A stretch of DNA of 64,000 nt, from contig CP136069.1 of assembly GCA_032622095.1 (NCBI GenBank), positions 72,441,319-72,505,318 of the forward strand. Reading direction: 5' to 3'. This DNA is from Siphonodentalium dalli (Eukaryota > Mollusca > Scaphopoda > Gadilida > Siphonodentaliidae). The notes below the pieces were generated by a model. The model had not been told where the DNA came from and searched no databases. It saw nothing but the letters and a program-made list of their open reading frames with translations. The position numbers and the translations under genes were made by a program. Numbering within the stretch: the first letter of the stretch is position 1; every line of letters begins with the position of its first letter. Below, in pieces: positions 1 through 11,720 of this stretch.

Positions 1-550
1 AAGTCCCAATTAACTTATACCGATTAGATGGGAAACTACATGGTACATCCATGCCAGTCCTTCGAGTATTTTTGCCATACTGGAAAAGCCCAACACCAAA
101 AATACTACAGGTTCACCACAAACAGGAAAATTTCGGAAACGAAAATACGCTGAATGATATCGTCTCAGCCGGCTGAGCCGCCATATTTCGTCAGCCACGA
201 TCGTCGCGACTGAGCCGGCTTAGCTACCTAACCAGCCACGAAATTGGTTGAGCCAGCCGCGAAAACTATTTGTCGTGGATTCGGGGTCTAATGTGTGGGT
301 ATTCAACAAAAGAACGATAACTATTAGGTATATTGTCACCACAGGCTGTCCAAACCCCCATATTTATTGCACACCCAATGGCTTATTTGTGCGAAATACA
401 GCAAAATACAGAAGAATTGAAACGTTCAATAAAAAAAATGTGTATTGTTCTTGAACAATACAAACCTATTACGTCAACGTCACTGGCGACGTCAACTTTA
501 ACAGAAAATGTCTTCGCAAAATGATGGGGTATAGTCAACATTAAACACAC
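1..550. other. Non-coding edge, moderately CpG-rich
   Basis: No gene is visible. Between 160 and 265 the words GCCGGCTGAGCC, TGAGCCGGCTT and TGAGCCAGCCG recur, giving a locally GC-rich, loosely repetitive stretch. The short open frames here have no recognisable domain. Confidence 0.4.
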
Positions 551-630
551 GTTTGTTCCATTAAATACAACAATATCGACCTAAATGTTAGTATGTTACA
601 AGCTGCAAGCCTGCAACCTTCAGAGTGTGC

Positions 631-782
631 AATAAACATAGAACAACACAGTTGTGTGAACATGTTAACGTTATTGCACTCGTTTGTCGTGCCGCAAGGT
701 TCTCGTTTTACCATCGCGTCACAACAAACTCGTGCAATAACGTTAACCAGTTCACACACTTGTGTCGTTCTATCTATTTATT
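631..782. repeat. Imperfect palindrome of about 150 bp
   Basis: The left arm (631-690) and right arm (722-782) are inverted copies. Both contain GTTAACGTTATTGCAC and the ACACA/TGTGTGAAC words in mirrored order, and AATAAA lies at both outer ends. The loop is about 30 bp. It has the form of a small MITE or a foldback element. No target duplication is clear. Confidence 0.6.
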
Positions 783-1361
783 GGTCAAATGTGTTGAAAT
801 ATTTCAATAAAGCAGGATGTTGGATATAGAATGAGTCATCCGGCAAACTGACCTTGGCGACCTTTGCCCAGTAAGTAAATAACCCTGCAAGATAAGAGTT
901 TTTCCCCTTGCTACGCTAGCAATGGAAGGTACGAAAACTGGAGCAGTTTGACAAGTGGTGTACATGTATATTGGCCATGTTTATCATGGTTATTTGAAGT
1001 TTTATTGTCTATCAACATTGTGGTACATATACAGTCTCTAATTAGTCAGCAGAATTAGTGAATCAAGACTTTCTATGATTGTTTGGAAGATCACTTTATC
1101 TTTTTGTTTTGACTGTATTTATGTTCAGTATTTTTATATGAATCGGATATGTAGTTCTGCGTGTTAAAAATTATTGAGCTGATATTAAAATCATATCAAT
1201 ATATAGATCATTCTAGGTAATCCCTATATGATGTATGGGTAGTACAATGTCATAATTTGTCATTCTTTCTATTAGATTAAATTAGTTTATATCCATTACA
1301 AAGTTCTCCCTACATTTTCTGGACCTAGGAAGGTATAATAATCCATGCTTACTGAGGGCAG

Positions 1362-1383
1362 GAAAAAAAAAAAAAAAAAAAAA
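1362..1383. repeat. Poly(A) tract
   Basis: An uninterrupted run of about 22 A. No tRNA-like or LINE-like sequence precedes it, so it is not clearly a retroposon tail. The rest of 783-1860 holds nothing I recognise. Confidence 0.7.
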
Positions 1384-1864
1384 ACCCTCGCTCCCGCTGT
1401 AAGCACCAAATGGGCAAGGGTGAGGGGCTTCTTTAATAGGTGTATACTTAATAATTAAATTTCTAAAAAAAATATATATTATTTAAAGTGATCAAATAGA
1501 AATGGAGAATAATTTTGTTCAAAGTAGTTATTTTTACAAATATTATATCTAAATTTACAACACACACCGTCATTCATATGTATTAATTAAATGCAATGAC
1601 TCTCGATGGTGAAATCATTTTCGTTAGTTTATTGCCGATAGATGCGTCCCGAATCAAGTAGTAAATATTTACAATTGAGCTAGTTCAGACGATGTTTTCT
1701 ATGGAGTGGTACGGTCGATTTGCTTCAGATTTTCGGCCGTTTTAGTAGAATGTTGCATTCCTTCAATTGGCATAGTGCCTGAAAACTAACTGAGCAGTTT
1801 CACGTACCCGAACAAATACACAATGTCTTTTAATAAATAATAATAAAAAAATTGTGCACGGAGT

Positions 1865-2235
1865 TCAAATGAAAACCATTTTTTTTTAGTTATGCCCCTG
1901 GCTCCACCCATATTTGACCCAGTGACCTCATTTTAACAAATCGGAAACCCCAGTCATCCAAGGACCCTTCATACCATATATGAACCCATTCGGCCTGATG
2001 GTACTTGAGAAGTCATTTTAAGAATTACTATGGAGGGAGAGTTATGGCCTACGCTTCGCAACTATTTGACGTCATTTGAACAAATCTGAATACCAGTCAC
2101 CTAGGGAACATCAAAACCAAATACGAATCCATTCGGTGCAATGGATCTGGAGAAGATGTTCAAAGAATTGTTGACAGATGGATGAGGAGTGATGACTATA
2201 GCTCCACCTGAGACTTCGTCTCAGGTGAGCTAATA
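1865..2235. repeat. Bivalve-type interspersed repeat ending in a hairpin
   Basis: Two related modules follow each other, roughly 1888-2040 and 2041-2190. They share GTTATG(C/G)CC, TTTTAACAAATC or TTGAACAAATC, CCAGTCA and CCATTCGG in the same order. The 3' end is a short hairpin (CACCTGAGAC, TTC, GTCTCAGGTG) followed by AGCTAA. I associate this layout with dispersed repeats of bivalve genomes. That is memory of the type, not a database match. Confidence 0.5.
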
Positions 2236-2488
2236 AGCCATTACAAATTTCCTTATATAACACTAGAGATGGTTCGTTGCACTAACGAATATAGACACAA
2301 AAACAAAGAGGCAAATTGGATGCTATATTTTTCATCGCCAGCCAGAGCGTGCAATTCTGTCGTATACGGATCATCTCAGCCAACATCGTAAATGCATGCA
2401 TTGTTTAGCTTCTTTTAAGGATTCTGATTTGTTAAAAAGGCATAAAATTAAAAGTTCTAGTTTTTTTTCATGTGATATAAATTATCTT

Positions 2489-2561
2489 CAACTCGTTATG
2501 TTGGGATATAAGATTTTATGAAACTCGTTTCATAAAACTTATATCCCAACATAACGAGTTG
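2489..2561. repeat. 73-bp near-perfect hairpin
   Basis: Two arms of about 35 bp are perfect inverted copies except for one position, with a loop of only a few bases around ACTCGT. The outer ends read CAACTCGTTATGTTGGG and its complement. It is too regular to be chance and could be a very small MITE or the hairpin of a non-coding RNA. It directly abuts the right end of an F element. Confidence 0.8.
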
Positions 2562-2636
2562 GGAGATACTCTTTATCTGATATTTCCTAAGAATTCAAAC
2601 TTCTCGTCAATGAGTATTTAGTATACAAAGGGTTAA
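2562..2636. mobile_element. Family F fragment (right end)
   Basis: Contains CTCGTCAATGAGTATTTAGT and ends in AAAGGGTTAA, matching the right end of the complete F copy at 61.6 kb. Only the terminal ~75 bp remains. Confidence 0.55.
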
Positions 2637-2929
2637 CAGATTGATAAAATAAAATCTTCGATAAGAATCTGATGCAGTTAATTGCAGAATAAAAGAGCCA
2701 CTGAATGGACATCGGAACTCTTAAGAATTGCATTAACAGGAAATGTGTGCAATTTGCAGAAATGCGATCAAAATCAATAAATAACTGCAGTTGCTGTCAG
2801 ATAACAATGTGGTTAACTGTGAATTAGGATTCACAACAAGAAATTTCTGTCGTTAATTAGTTGATGTTCGCAATTAATTTGTGGCAGATGCTTGTATGGC
2901 ACCTCACCATAGGAAGTGACAAGGAAATG

Positions 2930-3335
2930 AATTTGAAGCATGCAGAATGTGCTGAATTTAGTGACACTATCCCGCACAGTGGGCTAGCATCACCAAATTC
3001 TTCCTCTGGGGACCTCATCCTGCATAACTTCATCTGATGTGGGAGACTTAGGCTCAGATTCAAGTTCCCGGATGGTGAATATTGTGACGTGCACCCATTG
3101 GGAACCTCGATTATGCAATGTGTCGCCTGCCAATTGGAGATATAGAGAAACTAAAATAAAAAATAAACTAATTTGATAATAAAGATAATTTCCAGAGAAG
3201 ATGAGGACAAATAGGAATGATGTCCCCAGATGGTAAATTTGGTGATGCTAGCCCACTTAGCGTTACTAAACTCACCCTCTGGGGACCTCATTCTGCAAAT
3301 TTCCGGCACACTATTCTTAGTCCTGCGTACACTGA
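2930..3335. mobile_element. Family C MITE (degenerate copy)
   Basis: Two hairpin modules, with a TGAATTT.GTGA..CTA arm facing a TAG..TCAC.AAATTC arm, are joined by a middle part that includes CCCATTGGGAACCTCGATTA. The outer part ends with CTCATTCTGCAAAT and GCACACTATT. Arms are diverged and the left terminus is poorly preserved. Confidence 0.7.
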
Positions 3336-3647
3336 CTGACTGTCTGTTGGATATTTTTGTTTTTTCCCCATCCATCTTCAGACTTGTGATCACGATAGAT
3401 TCCTCAGAACTACTGATCATTATCACTAACTTCAATATTTTTGATTGATGAATCTACCGTGGTGTATTGCCATTGACAGAAACGTGAGTTTATTTTGTCC
3501 GCATTTATACTTTATACAGATTCCTGTCTGAATAGTAGTCTGGAAATGAGTGCAAATGCGACAATTGAGCAGGCTTGACCGTGAGGACAGAGTAACTATA
3601 AGAACTGCTTTTGGCCCATTAAATTTCACTGAATATGGGCCCTATTG

Positions 3648-3893
3648 AAGATGCATAATCCGATTAAGAGCCCTCAATTACTATTTATTTGGATTCGGGG
3701 TTTTATTAAGAGTTGTTATATATCGATTTTTGAAATCTATTATTTTTCATTATCGTTAATTATTAGTGACAGTGGTTAGTATTATTTTTGGGCAATTAAT
3801 CGATTTTGATAACTGAAGCGGCATTTCTAAAAATGTTGTTGTTGTTGGAATCAGATTATATGGGGACCATCGAATCGGATTGAGTACCCTTAA
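3648..3893 (+). mobile_element. Family M repeat, copy 1
   Basis: Begins with GATGCATAATCCGATTAAG and ends with GAATCGGATTGAGTACCC. The same two ends recur at 9.6 kb and, inverted, at 40.2 kb, with shared interior words such as CTATTTATTTGGATTCGGGG. It is non-coding. The class is unknown. Confidence 0.6.
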
Positions 3894-4098
3894 CCCTTGT
3901 CAAATGATGATGAAAATATTTTGAACACAGAAGAACTTGATTCACTAATTTTCAATTTTCATGAATATTCAGGAACTTCAAACTTTAGCGTATAAGAATA
4001 AGTTTATTTAGATCATAGTGTATAAAATAACATGTTTGGAAAGAATTTCCAGTTTGTACATATGCCTCAGTTTTTATTTGCTTCCCCCATTATTAGTT

Positions 4099-4248
4099 CA
4101 GTAATGCCCTAAATAATCGACTCCTTAACCACAGCAGAATTATGAGAGCTTTCCGATGAATGGCAACAAGCCATTTTTCCGACTAAATCCTGAAAAATTA
4201 CCCATAATTCTGCTGTGGTTAAGGAGTCGATTATTTAGGGCATTACTG
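4099..4248. mobile_element. Family A MITE, left arm mostly deleted
   Basis: The right arm is complete, from GAGAGCTTTCCGATG to GGGCATTACTG and TA. The left arm keeps only about 45 bp, from CAGTAATGCCCTAAATAATC to CAGAATTATG, and then jumps to the loop. This asymmetry fits a deletion inside a hairpin. Confidence 0.9.
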
Positions 4249-4583
4249 TATGGTATCTTTCTTTGTTGATAGGATATAAATAACTAGCACTTGTAATAAT
4301 TACGGTTTGACAAAATCAGTTAAGAGTAAACAGTTATGCAATTGAGGCCTTGAACCACATGTAAGACTACACCAAGGCGTTGGTATGGAAATTCACTAGG
4401 ATGTCAGATAAATATAGTAGGCGTACCATACAATTTCATAGACCCCTATAGCGGGACTACACAAAGTGACATTTTACGTCCGTACAGTACCGACGTATAG
4501 CAGACAAAATGTTAAAGAAACAAAGAGATTTGGAATTCGTATACTGGAAATATATGAGTGAAGTAATTTCGAGTTGGCACATG

Positions 4584-5044
4584 AGACAGGCCTGAGAATA
4601 AGGTGCATGTCATTTGCAGAAAGAGGTCCCTAGAGGGTAAATTTAGTTACACTATACGGCATAGCGGGCTAGCATCATCAAATTAACCCACTGGGGATCT
4701 CATTCTGCTTAGGCCTCATCTTCTCGGGAAGTTTCTTTATAATCAAATTTCAATAGAAACTTCTTCACATAGAATCCATTTCTGTTTTAGTTTAGTTTCT
4801 CTATATCCCCAAATTGACAGATGACACATTGCATAATTGAGGTCCCCAATGGGTGAAAATTACAATATTCACCATTTGTGAACTTCAATCTGAGTCTATG
4901 TCTCCTATAGCAGATGAGGGCATGCAGAATGAGCTTCCCAGAGGGTGAATTTGGTGATGCTAGCTCACTATGTGGGATAGTGTCACTCAATTCACACTCT
5001 GGGGACCTCATTCTGCAAATGACAGGCACACTAAACTCAGGCTT
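4584..5044. mobile_element. Family C MITE
   Basis: Nearly full length (~460 bp). The left end resembles CAGGCCTGAG..AAGGTGCATGTCATTTGCAG and the right end CAAATGACAGGCACACTAAA then CTCAGGCTTG. The internal section has the CCCAATGGGTG and TAGTTTAGTTTCTCTATATC words that mark complete copies. Each half holds its own TGAATTTGGTGATGCTAGC stem. Confidence 0.85.
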
Positions 5045-5963
5045 GGTGTTGGTACTTGACGAGTTAAAGAAACAAAGTGATTTGAAAATGCAACAGGTTA
5101 ATGCATCATCAATCACGTCTGCGAGACTTGGGTAGACAAAATAACATTGATCCGAGCTTCAGCGACAGCGACATTGATTTTTAGCAAAAAACACATCGCA
5201 GAGGCACATCTGCATAAAAGGTAAATTTAGAAACCGTCTGCGATCACGTCTGTCTATACGGCAAAAAAAAAATTAAAGCTGATTGTCACACTCTCGTACT
5301 TCATAGTGCGCTTGGGTTTTTTTGATGAGTTTCTCAAGAAGTCTGTGCTCTTGATGTTAAAGATTGATTTTTTTCCGAATAAGCGAGCAGGGGACTCGGT
5401 CGGCCCACATGGCTCTACCAGTTATAAGCACATTACGGCAATCAATAATTGATAAAAACCTCACTGGCTATCACTGCATGCATACGGTACATTTAGACAG
5501 ATTCTTTATGCAAGCCGTAATGACCTTCAGCACAGACGGCTAAAAAACACCGCCGCCAATACCGATGCGCCAGGATTGACTCGTCGCAAAATAAGAACTG
5601 TGGAATAATGGAAATGAGATTGATCTGGCCGCGATCGTTGCGAGAATTGGATTTTTTCGATGCCTGATATAAACAATTACATACCATCTCCCCCCCAAAA
5701 AAAGATGAATTTCAGAGGAGTCGGCATCGATTCGTGTGTACACTTAAAGAAACATATCGGGAGCCAAGCTTGCTGTCTAGTCTTATTATCTTATTCACAA
5801 TGTTAGACAATCGACAACTTTCAAATCTACAGCTGCGATTGAAAAAAGTTGCAATTTAATCTTATGAAAAAACAATATAATATGATTCCATAGTCTGGCT
5901 TGGTTGAAAATATAGCAAGATTTATATATGAATAAAATGTTGAAAGAATACTTGACCATTTAT
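5045..5963. other. No gene seen
   Basis: Unique-looking sequence, richer in CpG than its surroundings between 5160 and 5700. Frames are short and closed. I see nothing to annotate. Confidence 0.4.
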
Positions 5964-6062
5964 TTAACCCTTTCATGAGGTTCATAACTGGAGCTGCGCT
6001 GGTGCAGCATTAAAGATCCTGTGCCAGTGCATTCTCTTATATATGCGAGTCTTCCATAGGGA
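5964..6062. mobile_element. Family B MITE fragment (left end)
   Basis: Starts with TTAACCCTTTCATGAGG and keeps GAGCTGCGCTGGTGCAGCAT and TGCATTCTCTTATATATGCG, then stops at the first hairpin, where E-family sequence begins. The right half is missing. Confidence 0.75.
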
Positions 6063-6084
6063 TGATCCAGGGCACAAACTCTCT

Positions 6085-6200
6085 CTACTACTGGTATATG
6101 AGAGAGAAGACATTTCTCTCTAGGAAAAAAATAGGGAGAAGTGGCACATTTTAGGGAGAAAATGTCTCCCAAGTCGCCCTCTAGGCTGGTCCCTGGAATA
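6085..6200 (+). mobile_element. Family E fragment
   Basis: Contains TGGTATATGAGAGAGAAG, AGGGAGAAGTGGCACATTTT and the terminal CTCTAGGCTGGTCCC. These words are shared with E copies at 12.1, 21.4 and 41.8 kb. It is the right-hand part of the element only. Confidence 0.6.
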
Positions 6201-6770
6201 AGTTGCTGAATTAGAGTTATAACAGATTTGTTTGGAATGAGAAACCGTGAAGGAAACCTATTCAAAAAATGTAAGTGGTACAATTTCCAGGCTAAGGTTT
6301 CCACTAACTCATTTTTTGTGATGTAACTTTCTTTAATAGCTACAGCTAACTAATTTATCAATAGTGTTCCTATCATGTCTAACTTTGTGTGCTGTATCGT
6401 GAATTTACAATCGAGCAAACTCAAAATAGCCAATATCATCATTTACCCAAGTGTACATGAGTATATTCAATTCAATTTTAATTCTTAAAAAAATAATTTC
6501 CGATGCCAGTAACAGCACTTTTGAGAGCGTGTTCTATGTTGAGAGGTGAACACCATCTCGCGTTTTTTCATTTCCTGCTGGACGTGGAACAGGGATTTAA
6601 TTGGAAAACTAAATACTAAGAAAATATTTTCATTACTTTTCTTGGAACTTCATTTTTGCTATAAACCAATTGATTCATCGCACTATTGTACATTTAAAAG
6701 CCCTAAAGGTATGAAGGAACTCAAATGATTCAGCCTTGGTTTGAAATCTCGGCCCCAATAAATTAGGTTA

Positions 6771-6862
6771 AGTCAGGTTAAGTCGGGAAATATAATTTCT
6801 ATCCCTATCCATTAGTTTAAAGGCACACACAGTCCTCAAATCTGAAGAGTATTTAATGATCC
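6771..6862 (+). repeat. Short duplicated block, unoccupied copy
   Basis: This block (AAATATAATTTCTATCCCTA, CCATTAGTTTAAAGGCAC, then TCAAATCTGAAGAGTATTTA) recurs at 6998-7072 plus 7389-7420. In that second copy a TTAA element splits it. This copy therefore shows the unoccupied state of that site. Confidence 0.75.
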
Positions 6863-6884
6863 ACAGTCTTGAATCGAAGGCCCC

Positions 6885-6990
6885 GTATTACAGCAGGCTA
6901 GCATCACCAAATTCACCATCTGGGGATCTCATTCTGCTTATGCCTTATCTTCTGGAAAGTATCTATGGTCTCAAATTAATTCTGCCCCAA
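6885..6990. mobile_element. Family C fragment
   Basis: Only the inner part of the left hairpin and the following linker remain: CAGGCTAGCATCACCAAATT, then CTCATTCTGCTTATGCCTTA. Both ends of the element are lost. Confidence 0.6.
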
Positions 6991-7072
6991 TACCTTTGGT
7001 TAAGTCGAGAAATATAATTTCTATCCCTATCCATTAGATTAAAGGCACGCCCAGTCTTTACAACTTCAAATC

Positions 7073-7392
7073 TTAACCTGTTCCCTGCTATGACGTCCGT
7101 AACTATTACGGACATAAAAGTGCATGCTATATGATCCGTGGGTACTACTTCAGCACACTAGCAGTAGGCCATGATACATAGCTGGAACTCAGAGATTGGT
7201 GCACCGGAATAACTATCTCAAATTTTCAAACAGTGTATGATGTTCCAAGATTGTGAACGATAATAGTCTTTCAACCGAGTCAGTTTTATGGTTCTTGTGA
7301 TATTCCCATTATATTTTCACATTGGAAAATGGCAGTAATGTCAACAACCCAGCACACGACGTCATAACGTCATTTAGCAGCGAAGAGGTTAA
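7073..7392. mobile_element. TTAA-flanked MITE, single copy in window
   Basis: Starts TTAACCTGTTCCCTGCTA and ends TAGCAGCGAAGAGGTTAA, giving imperfect terminal inverted repeats of about 14 bp with TTAA on both sides. Subterminal GACGTC and GACGTCATAACGTC boxes face each other. The duplicated block at 6771-6862 gives the unoccupied site. piggyBac-like by target choice; no transposase is encoded. Confidence 0.75.
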
Positions 7393-7673
7393 TAGTATTT
7401 AAATATCGACAGTCTGATTGGTCCATGATTTTCCTACATGAATAGAGACCCATTTTCTCATATTTCAAACTATCAATTTGTATTTTGTCAATTGAAAGGG
7501 TTGATGGGTTAATACACAGTAGTAAAGAAATGGACTTTCATTTATTACTTAGATTTAGAGTTATGTTACATGTGTGGCACTGCAAATTTATAGTTTTTAC
7601 AATAACAACCTTTCTTTTATTACTAAATACTCATTGATGAGTAGTTCTCTCAGGAAATGCTCAGATCATAAGA

Positions 7674-7950
7674 TAGATTCTATTTCTTTTTTAGTTTAGT
7701 TTCACTATATCCCCAAATTGGCAGATGACACATTTCATAATTGAGGTTCCCAATGGGGGTGTACATCACAATATTCACCATTTGGTAACTTCAATCTGAG
7801 TCTATGTCTCCCATAGCAGATGATGCCAAGCATAATGAGGTCCCAGAGTCTGAATTTGGTGATACTAGCCTGCTATGCGGGATAGCATCACTAAATTCAC
7901 CCTCTGGAGACCTCATTCTACAAATGACAGGCACATTATTATCCGGCCTA
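7674..7950. mobile_element. Family C MITE, left-truncated
   Basis: Begins within the linker (TTTAGTTTAGTTTCACTATA), continues through CCCAATGGGGGTG and keeps the whole second hairpin to CAAATGACAGGCACATTATT. The first hairpin is missing. A scrap of F-like sequence (ACTAAATACTCATTGATGAG) lies just upstream, near 7622. Confidence 0.7.
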
Positions 7951-8797
7951 TCAAGGACCGCTAATCATGACCTGCTTTGACAACACAGCAGCACCTCCCT
8001 ATGCCAATTAGCACCATGGGATTGATTGAGAAATCCCCATTTTTTTTCTGCATGCATGGGATATAAAATGACCTAAATCCTACATGCTAAATAGATCATA
8101 CTAGAGCCCACTAAAATATACCAACTAAACTTCTGCAAACTATGTTTCCAATTTGAAGAGTTTGGCAAACAGAATGTTTGCAAACAACTCCACAAGTTGT
8201 TTTTGTTTTTAATCCAATAGTCAAACGGGAGAGAATCTAGGTTCTCTTGATGTTGATGTTAAGATCTTATTGTTTATTATAGATCTCAAAGCTAACAGTG
8301 TTATTTTTCCTCTTGGAGGAATTCCTGACCCTGGCCATCAGTGAGCTTTCGTTTTTTTAGGTGATCTAATTATCTTGAGTGATCTGAGCGCTGCACATTG
8401 TAATGAGTCGAACAATTGGTCAGAAGCTAATTAGAGTTTTAATTAGTTAATTAACCAAATAACTATGAGAATATAAATCTTGGTTCGAGGGCCTGTTCTG
8501 ATAGAGAAATCAATAAGATTTTATTATCGTCCAATGGGAGTCCGTGCGCCTGAGCGGTGAATGTACTGTTAATTTAAAGTCGGTAATAAGGCACTGAGAC
8601 AAAGTGAAGAATGAGAAATCCGTAAATCAGTGATCTGATCAGATCTGCAACGATAACTATATAATTAAATTTGAAAGTTGTTTTTATGTTATAAAATGGT
8701 TATCTATAGAGTAATTTCCTCTGTCAATTTAAAATGAAGGCAGATAAAAAAAATATATATTATCAACAAAAGTTAAATAGTTAAGGCCACTTCAACA
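7951..8797. other. No gene seen
   Basis: AT-rich sequence with short closed frames. No family repeat is recognised. Confidence 0.4.
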
Positions 8798-8800
8798 TTA

Positions 8801-9079
8801 TAGCCTGGTTTACGAATATTTGGGTTGGGAAAAAGATAATGCAATAAGGGAAAAATTAGTAAAATATCCATTGCAACCAAACTATACATGAAATTTACAA
8901 GATTTTTGAAAGTTTCATGTTTTATTCAAATTATATAATTTAATCGACGTATGTCTTTCCATAAAATGTTGAGAAAATAGGAAAAAGATAAGAAATTATA
9001 GTCTGCCCTCCAACTATTTGCTACACAATATGCAATAATACGTATATATTATTTTTGAATGGGTTCGTAAACCAGGCTA
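8801..9079. mobile_element. MITE with 3-bp TTA target duplication
   Basis: The terminal inverted repeats are TAGCCTGGTTTACGAA and TTCGTAAACCAGGCTA, with TTA immediately outside both ends (8798-8800 and 9080-9082). A TTA duplication points to the PIF/Harbinger group, although the terminal sequence alone does not prove it. The interior is AT-rich and non-coding. Confidence 0.75.
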
Positions 9080-9593
9080 TTAAACTACTGTAGCCTAACC
9101 ATCAATGTTCACAGAATTAAAAAACTTGTGCAGTGACTGAATGCAGTGTTGTGTGATTTCATTGAATATATATATACTGGTTCAATGAGTAAATAAATGA
9201 AAGAGAGGGTGTATCTTTGGTATTCTAAAAAGTTCCCCAATTTTTTCTCATGATTACAAATTTTAATATTTTTATTACTATTTTGTTAGCTCAGCAAAGA
9301 CCTCAATTAAAATTCATTTAAGTATAAATTGTGCTTAATGTCTTTATTTAATAATACCTTAGTAATGTAATTAGAAACAGGCAGCTGCTGCCTTAAGAAT
9401 TGCCATGTATCAATGATTAATTGCCCAAATTTTGTTAAAGAAATTTAAAAAAAAATATATATCATCTATATTATAGGAAGACAAAGCTCCAATTTAAAAG
9501 CACAATTGGGATACTCGTGTTATGTATTTTTTATATCCAGTGTCTTATTTCAATAACACAATAAAATTTCCAAAATATAAAATACTATTAATT

Positions 9594-9731
9594 AAAGATA
9601 CATAATCCAATTAAGGCTTTAAATTACTATATCTTTGGCTTGGAGTAAAAAATACTTTATTGAGTCAATGAAATGTTGTTGTTGGAATCTGATGATACAG
9701 GGACCTTCGAATCGGATTGTGTACCTTTAAG
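9594..9731 (+). mobile_element. Family M repeat, copy 2 (internally deleted)
   Basis: Has both M ends, ACATAATCCAATTAAGGC and GAATCGGATTGTGTACC, but only about 138 bp between them. The TTGTTGTTGGAATCTGAT stretch near the right end matches copy 1. Confidence 0.55.
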
Positions 9732-9973
9732 TTTTGACTTCCTCCGTTACTTTATCTTAAGAAGCGATAATGCAATGAGTTCTTGCTATTTTAAAGATGG
9801 ATGAATTGATTGAAGATATAAAATTGGGTTGCTAACTTTTGAAATTTGATTTTAAATTGACGTCCCTTCCCTCCAGATCTGAAGATAAAATTTACAGATT
9901 ATATGTATCTTGAGCCTGCCTTTCTTCTGACAAGAAAGGATTATTTTTAATGTTCTTCCTTTTGATATATATT

Positions 9974-9995
9974 GTAATGCCCTTTATGGCATTAC
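9974..9995. mobile_element. 22-bp remnant of a family A MITE
   Basis: GTAATGCCC and GGCATTAC face each other with only TTTAT-type bases between, flanked on the right by TGTA. These are the two termini of family A without the rest of the palindrome. Confidence 0.55.
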
Positions 9996-10000
9996 TGTAA

Positions 10001-11620
10001 GATAGTAAAATCTTACAAATTTGAAGTTACAATAACAATGTGTGCCTTTAATATCAAAAGTTTTCAATTTTTCACAAGAGAAATCAAAATATATTTCAAA
10101 CCTGTTTCAGAATGCATGGCAGGAATGCCAGCAACATACAGGGATATATAGTACTCAAATCTTCCAAATGCTAAGTTGCAAAAATTATATTTTTGCATTC
10201 AAAATGATGAATTTTTGCTTCTCAGTGAGATAAATGAATGTTTTTATATCTTTTCTAAGAATACTCATCCACATAATCCAATGATATAAACTCGTAATAT
10301 TTCAAAATTTGAAATTGCAAAAAAAAAAAATGTATTTCCCTTAACATAATAAAGATCCAGCGTTTTTTTGAAAACACCATCAAGATTGAAATTTTTCAAA
10401 CCTTTTCTTGTCAAGCTCATCAATATCATAAGAGAGATATACCATACCAAAATAATCCAGCAAAATAAATGGGTTAAACAGTAACGATGATATCAAATGA
10501 ATATGTCCAGAGATAAAACAAAGTTAATGACGAATATATCAATCCACGAAAACAAAAACAAAGAACACAGAATGCTAGAACGCAAAAAAACGGCATCGAT
10601 ATGAAATGGTAGAGATATAATAGAGCCGTACCTTGTTCCTACTTCCCTGCTAGAAGACGGCAGCCTTTAATGGCATGCGAACATCCAGCCCGTCTGCCTC
10701 ATTGTATTTTCGTACACTTGATAGATATTTAAAATTAAATCCCACATTCGTGTCTGCGAGGCCTCTAAAACAGGCGACTGTGCCGCTGTCACTGACTTCA
10801 CCATATATGGGAGATTAGAAACGATGCCATGCTTATCACACTATGCACAAAGACAACAAAACTGCATGTTGTGGATGAAAGTTTATTCATTGAAAAGTTT
10901 ATAGTTAGAGTATAATTTAAGATTTTGGGAAACATTTGCTGAATTTTCATTGATTTTGTTTCTATTATATTAATCAGGTTTGTGGTATGTGCTGCGACAC
11001 AAATGTGATGAGATTTAGAGTTACTCCCCTTCCTATGTAAACAGATAAGTCAATTTGCCTTACTGATAACCTGGCATTAGAACTGGTCAATGACATTAAA
11101 CTGATTATCAACACTGCCAGGCCTTTAGAATAGTATAATTTGTGCACATCGGGGAAAACTATGGTTCAGTCTCATAGGAGGAGCAAATGTTGAAATTCAG
11201 ATTAAAAAACTTGAAATGCTATGATTTCTCATTTATATCAACTAATATATGTAATCATTTAAATTCCTCTCAGTGCTTTTGGTATGTAAAACACTATGCA
11301 ATGGGAAAACTGACATTTACATGTTTATTTCGGGTATATTTTCCTAGTATGAGCAGAGTGTTTTCTGACTTGAAATTCTTGAATAAAAGTTTGAACTCTG
11401 TGTTTTAGTTGATAGTAATAGTCTGCTATATTACATGTGTCCAGATGGAAGCTTCATCAAAAGCAAAGTTTAACCAAAACTTCAACATTATTGACTCAGT
11501 ACAGGGTACTAAACCACTCTCAAAAGTTTCCATAGATATGACAGCCTAATGAGCTATGCACCCTAATTACTGCTGAGGTACTAGAGCCCTTTTAGAATCG
11601 AATGCATTATCATGTTCCCT
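10001..11620. other. No gene seen
   Basis: About 1.6 kb of AT-rich sequence with no recognised repeat or protein. The open frames at 10042-10233 and 11187-11408 are short, AT-driven and lack domain features. CpGs cluster weakly near 10.6-10.8 kb. Confidence 0.4.
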
Positions 11621-11623
11621 ATC

Positions 11624-11720
11624 GACAACAAGTTTATCTCGTACTTTTTGCATGTAATTGAATGGACATCGGCAGTGAACACGCTTGCCCTTTCTATACT
11701 CATTGACGAGTAGTTCCCAT
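11624..11720. mobile_element. Family G and F end fragments
   Basis: The left part contains CTCGTACTTTTTGCATGTAA and ATCGGCAGTGAA, as in the complete G copy at 24.06 kb. It is followed by CTTTCTATACTCATTGACGAGTAG-type F sequence with a deletion. Confidence 0.5.
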
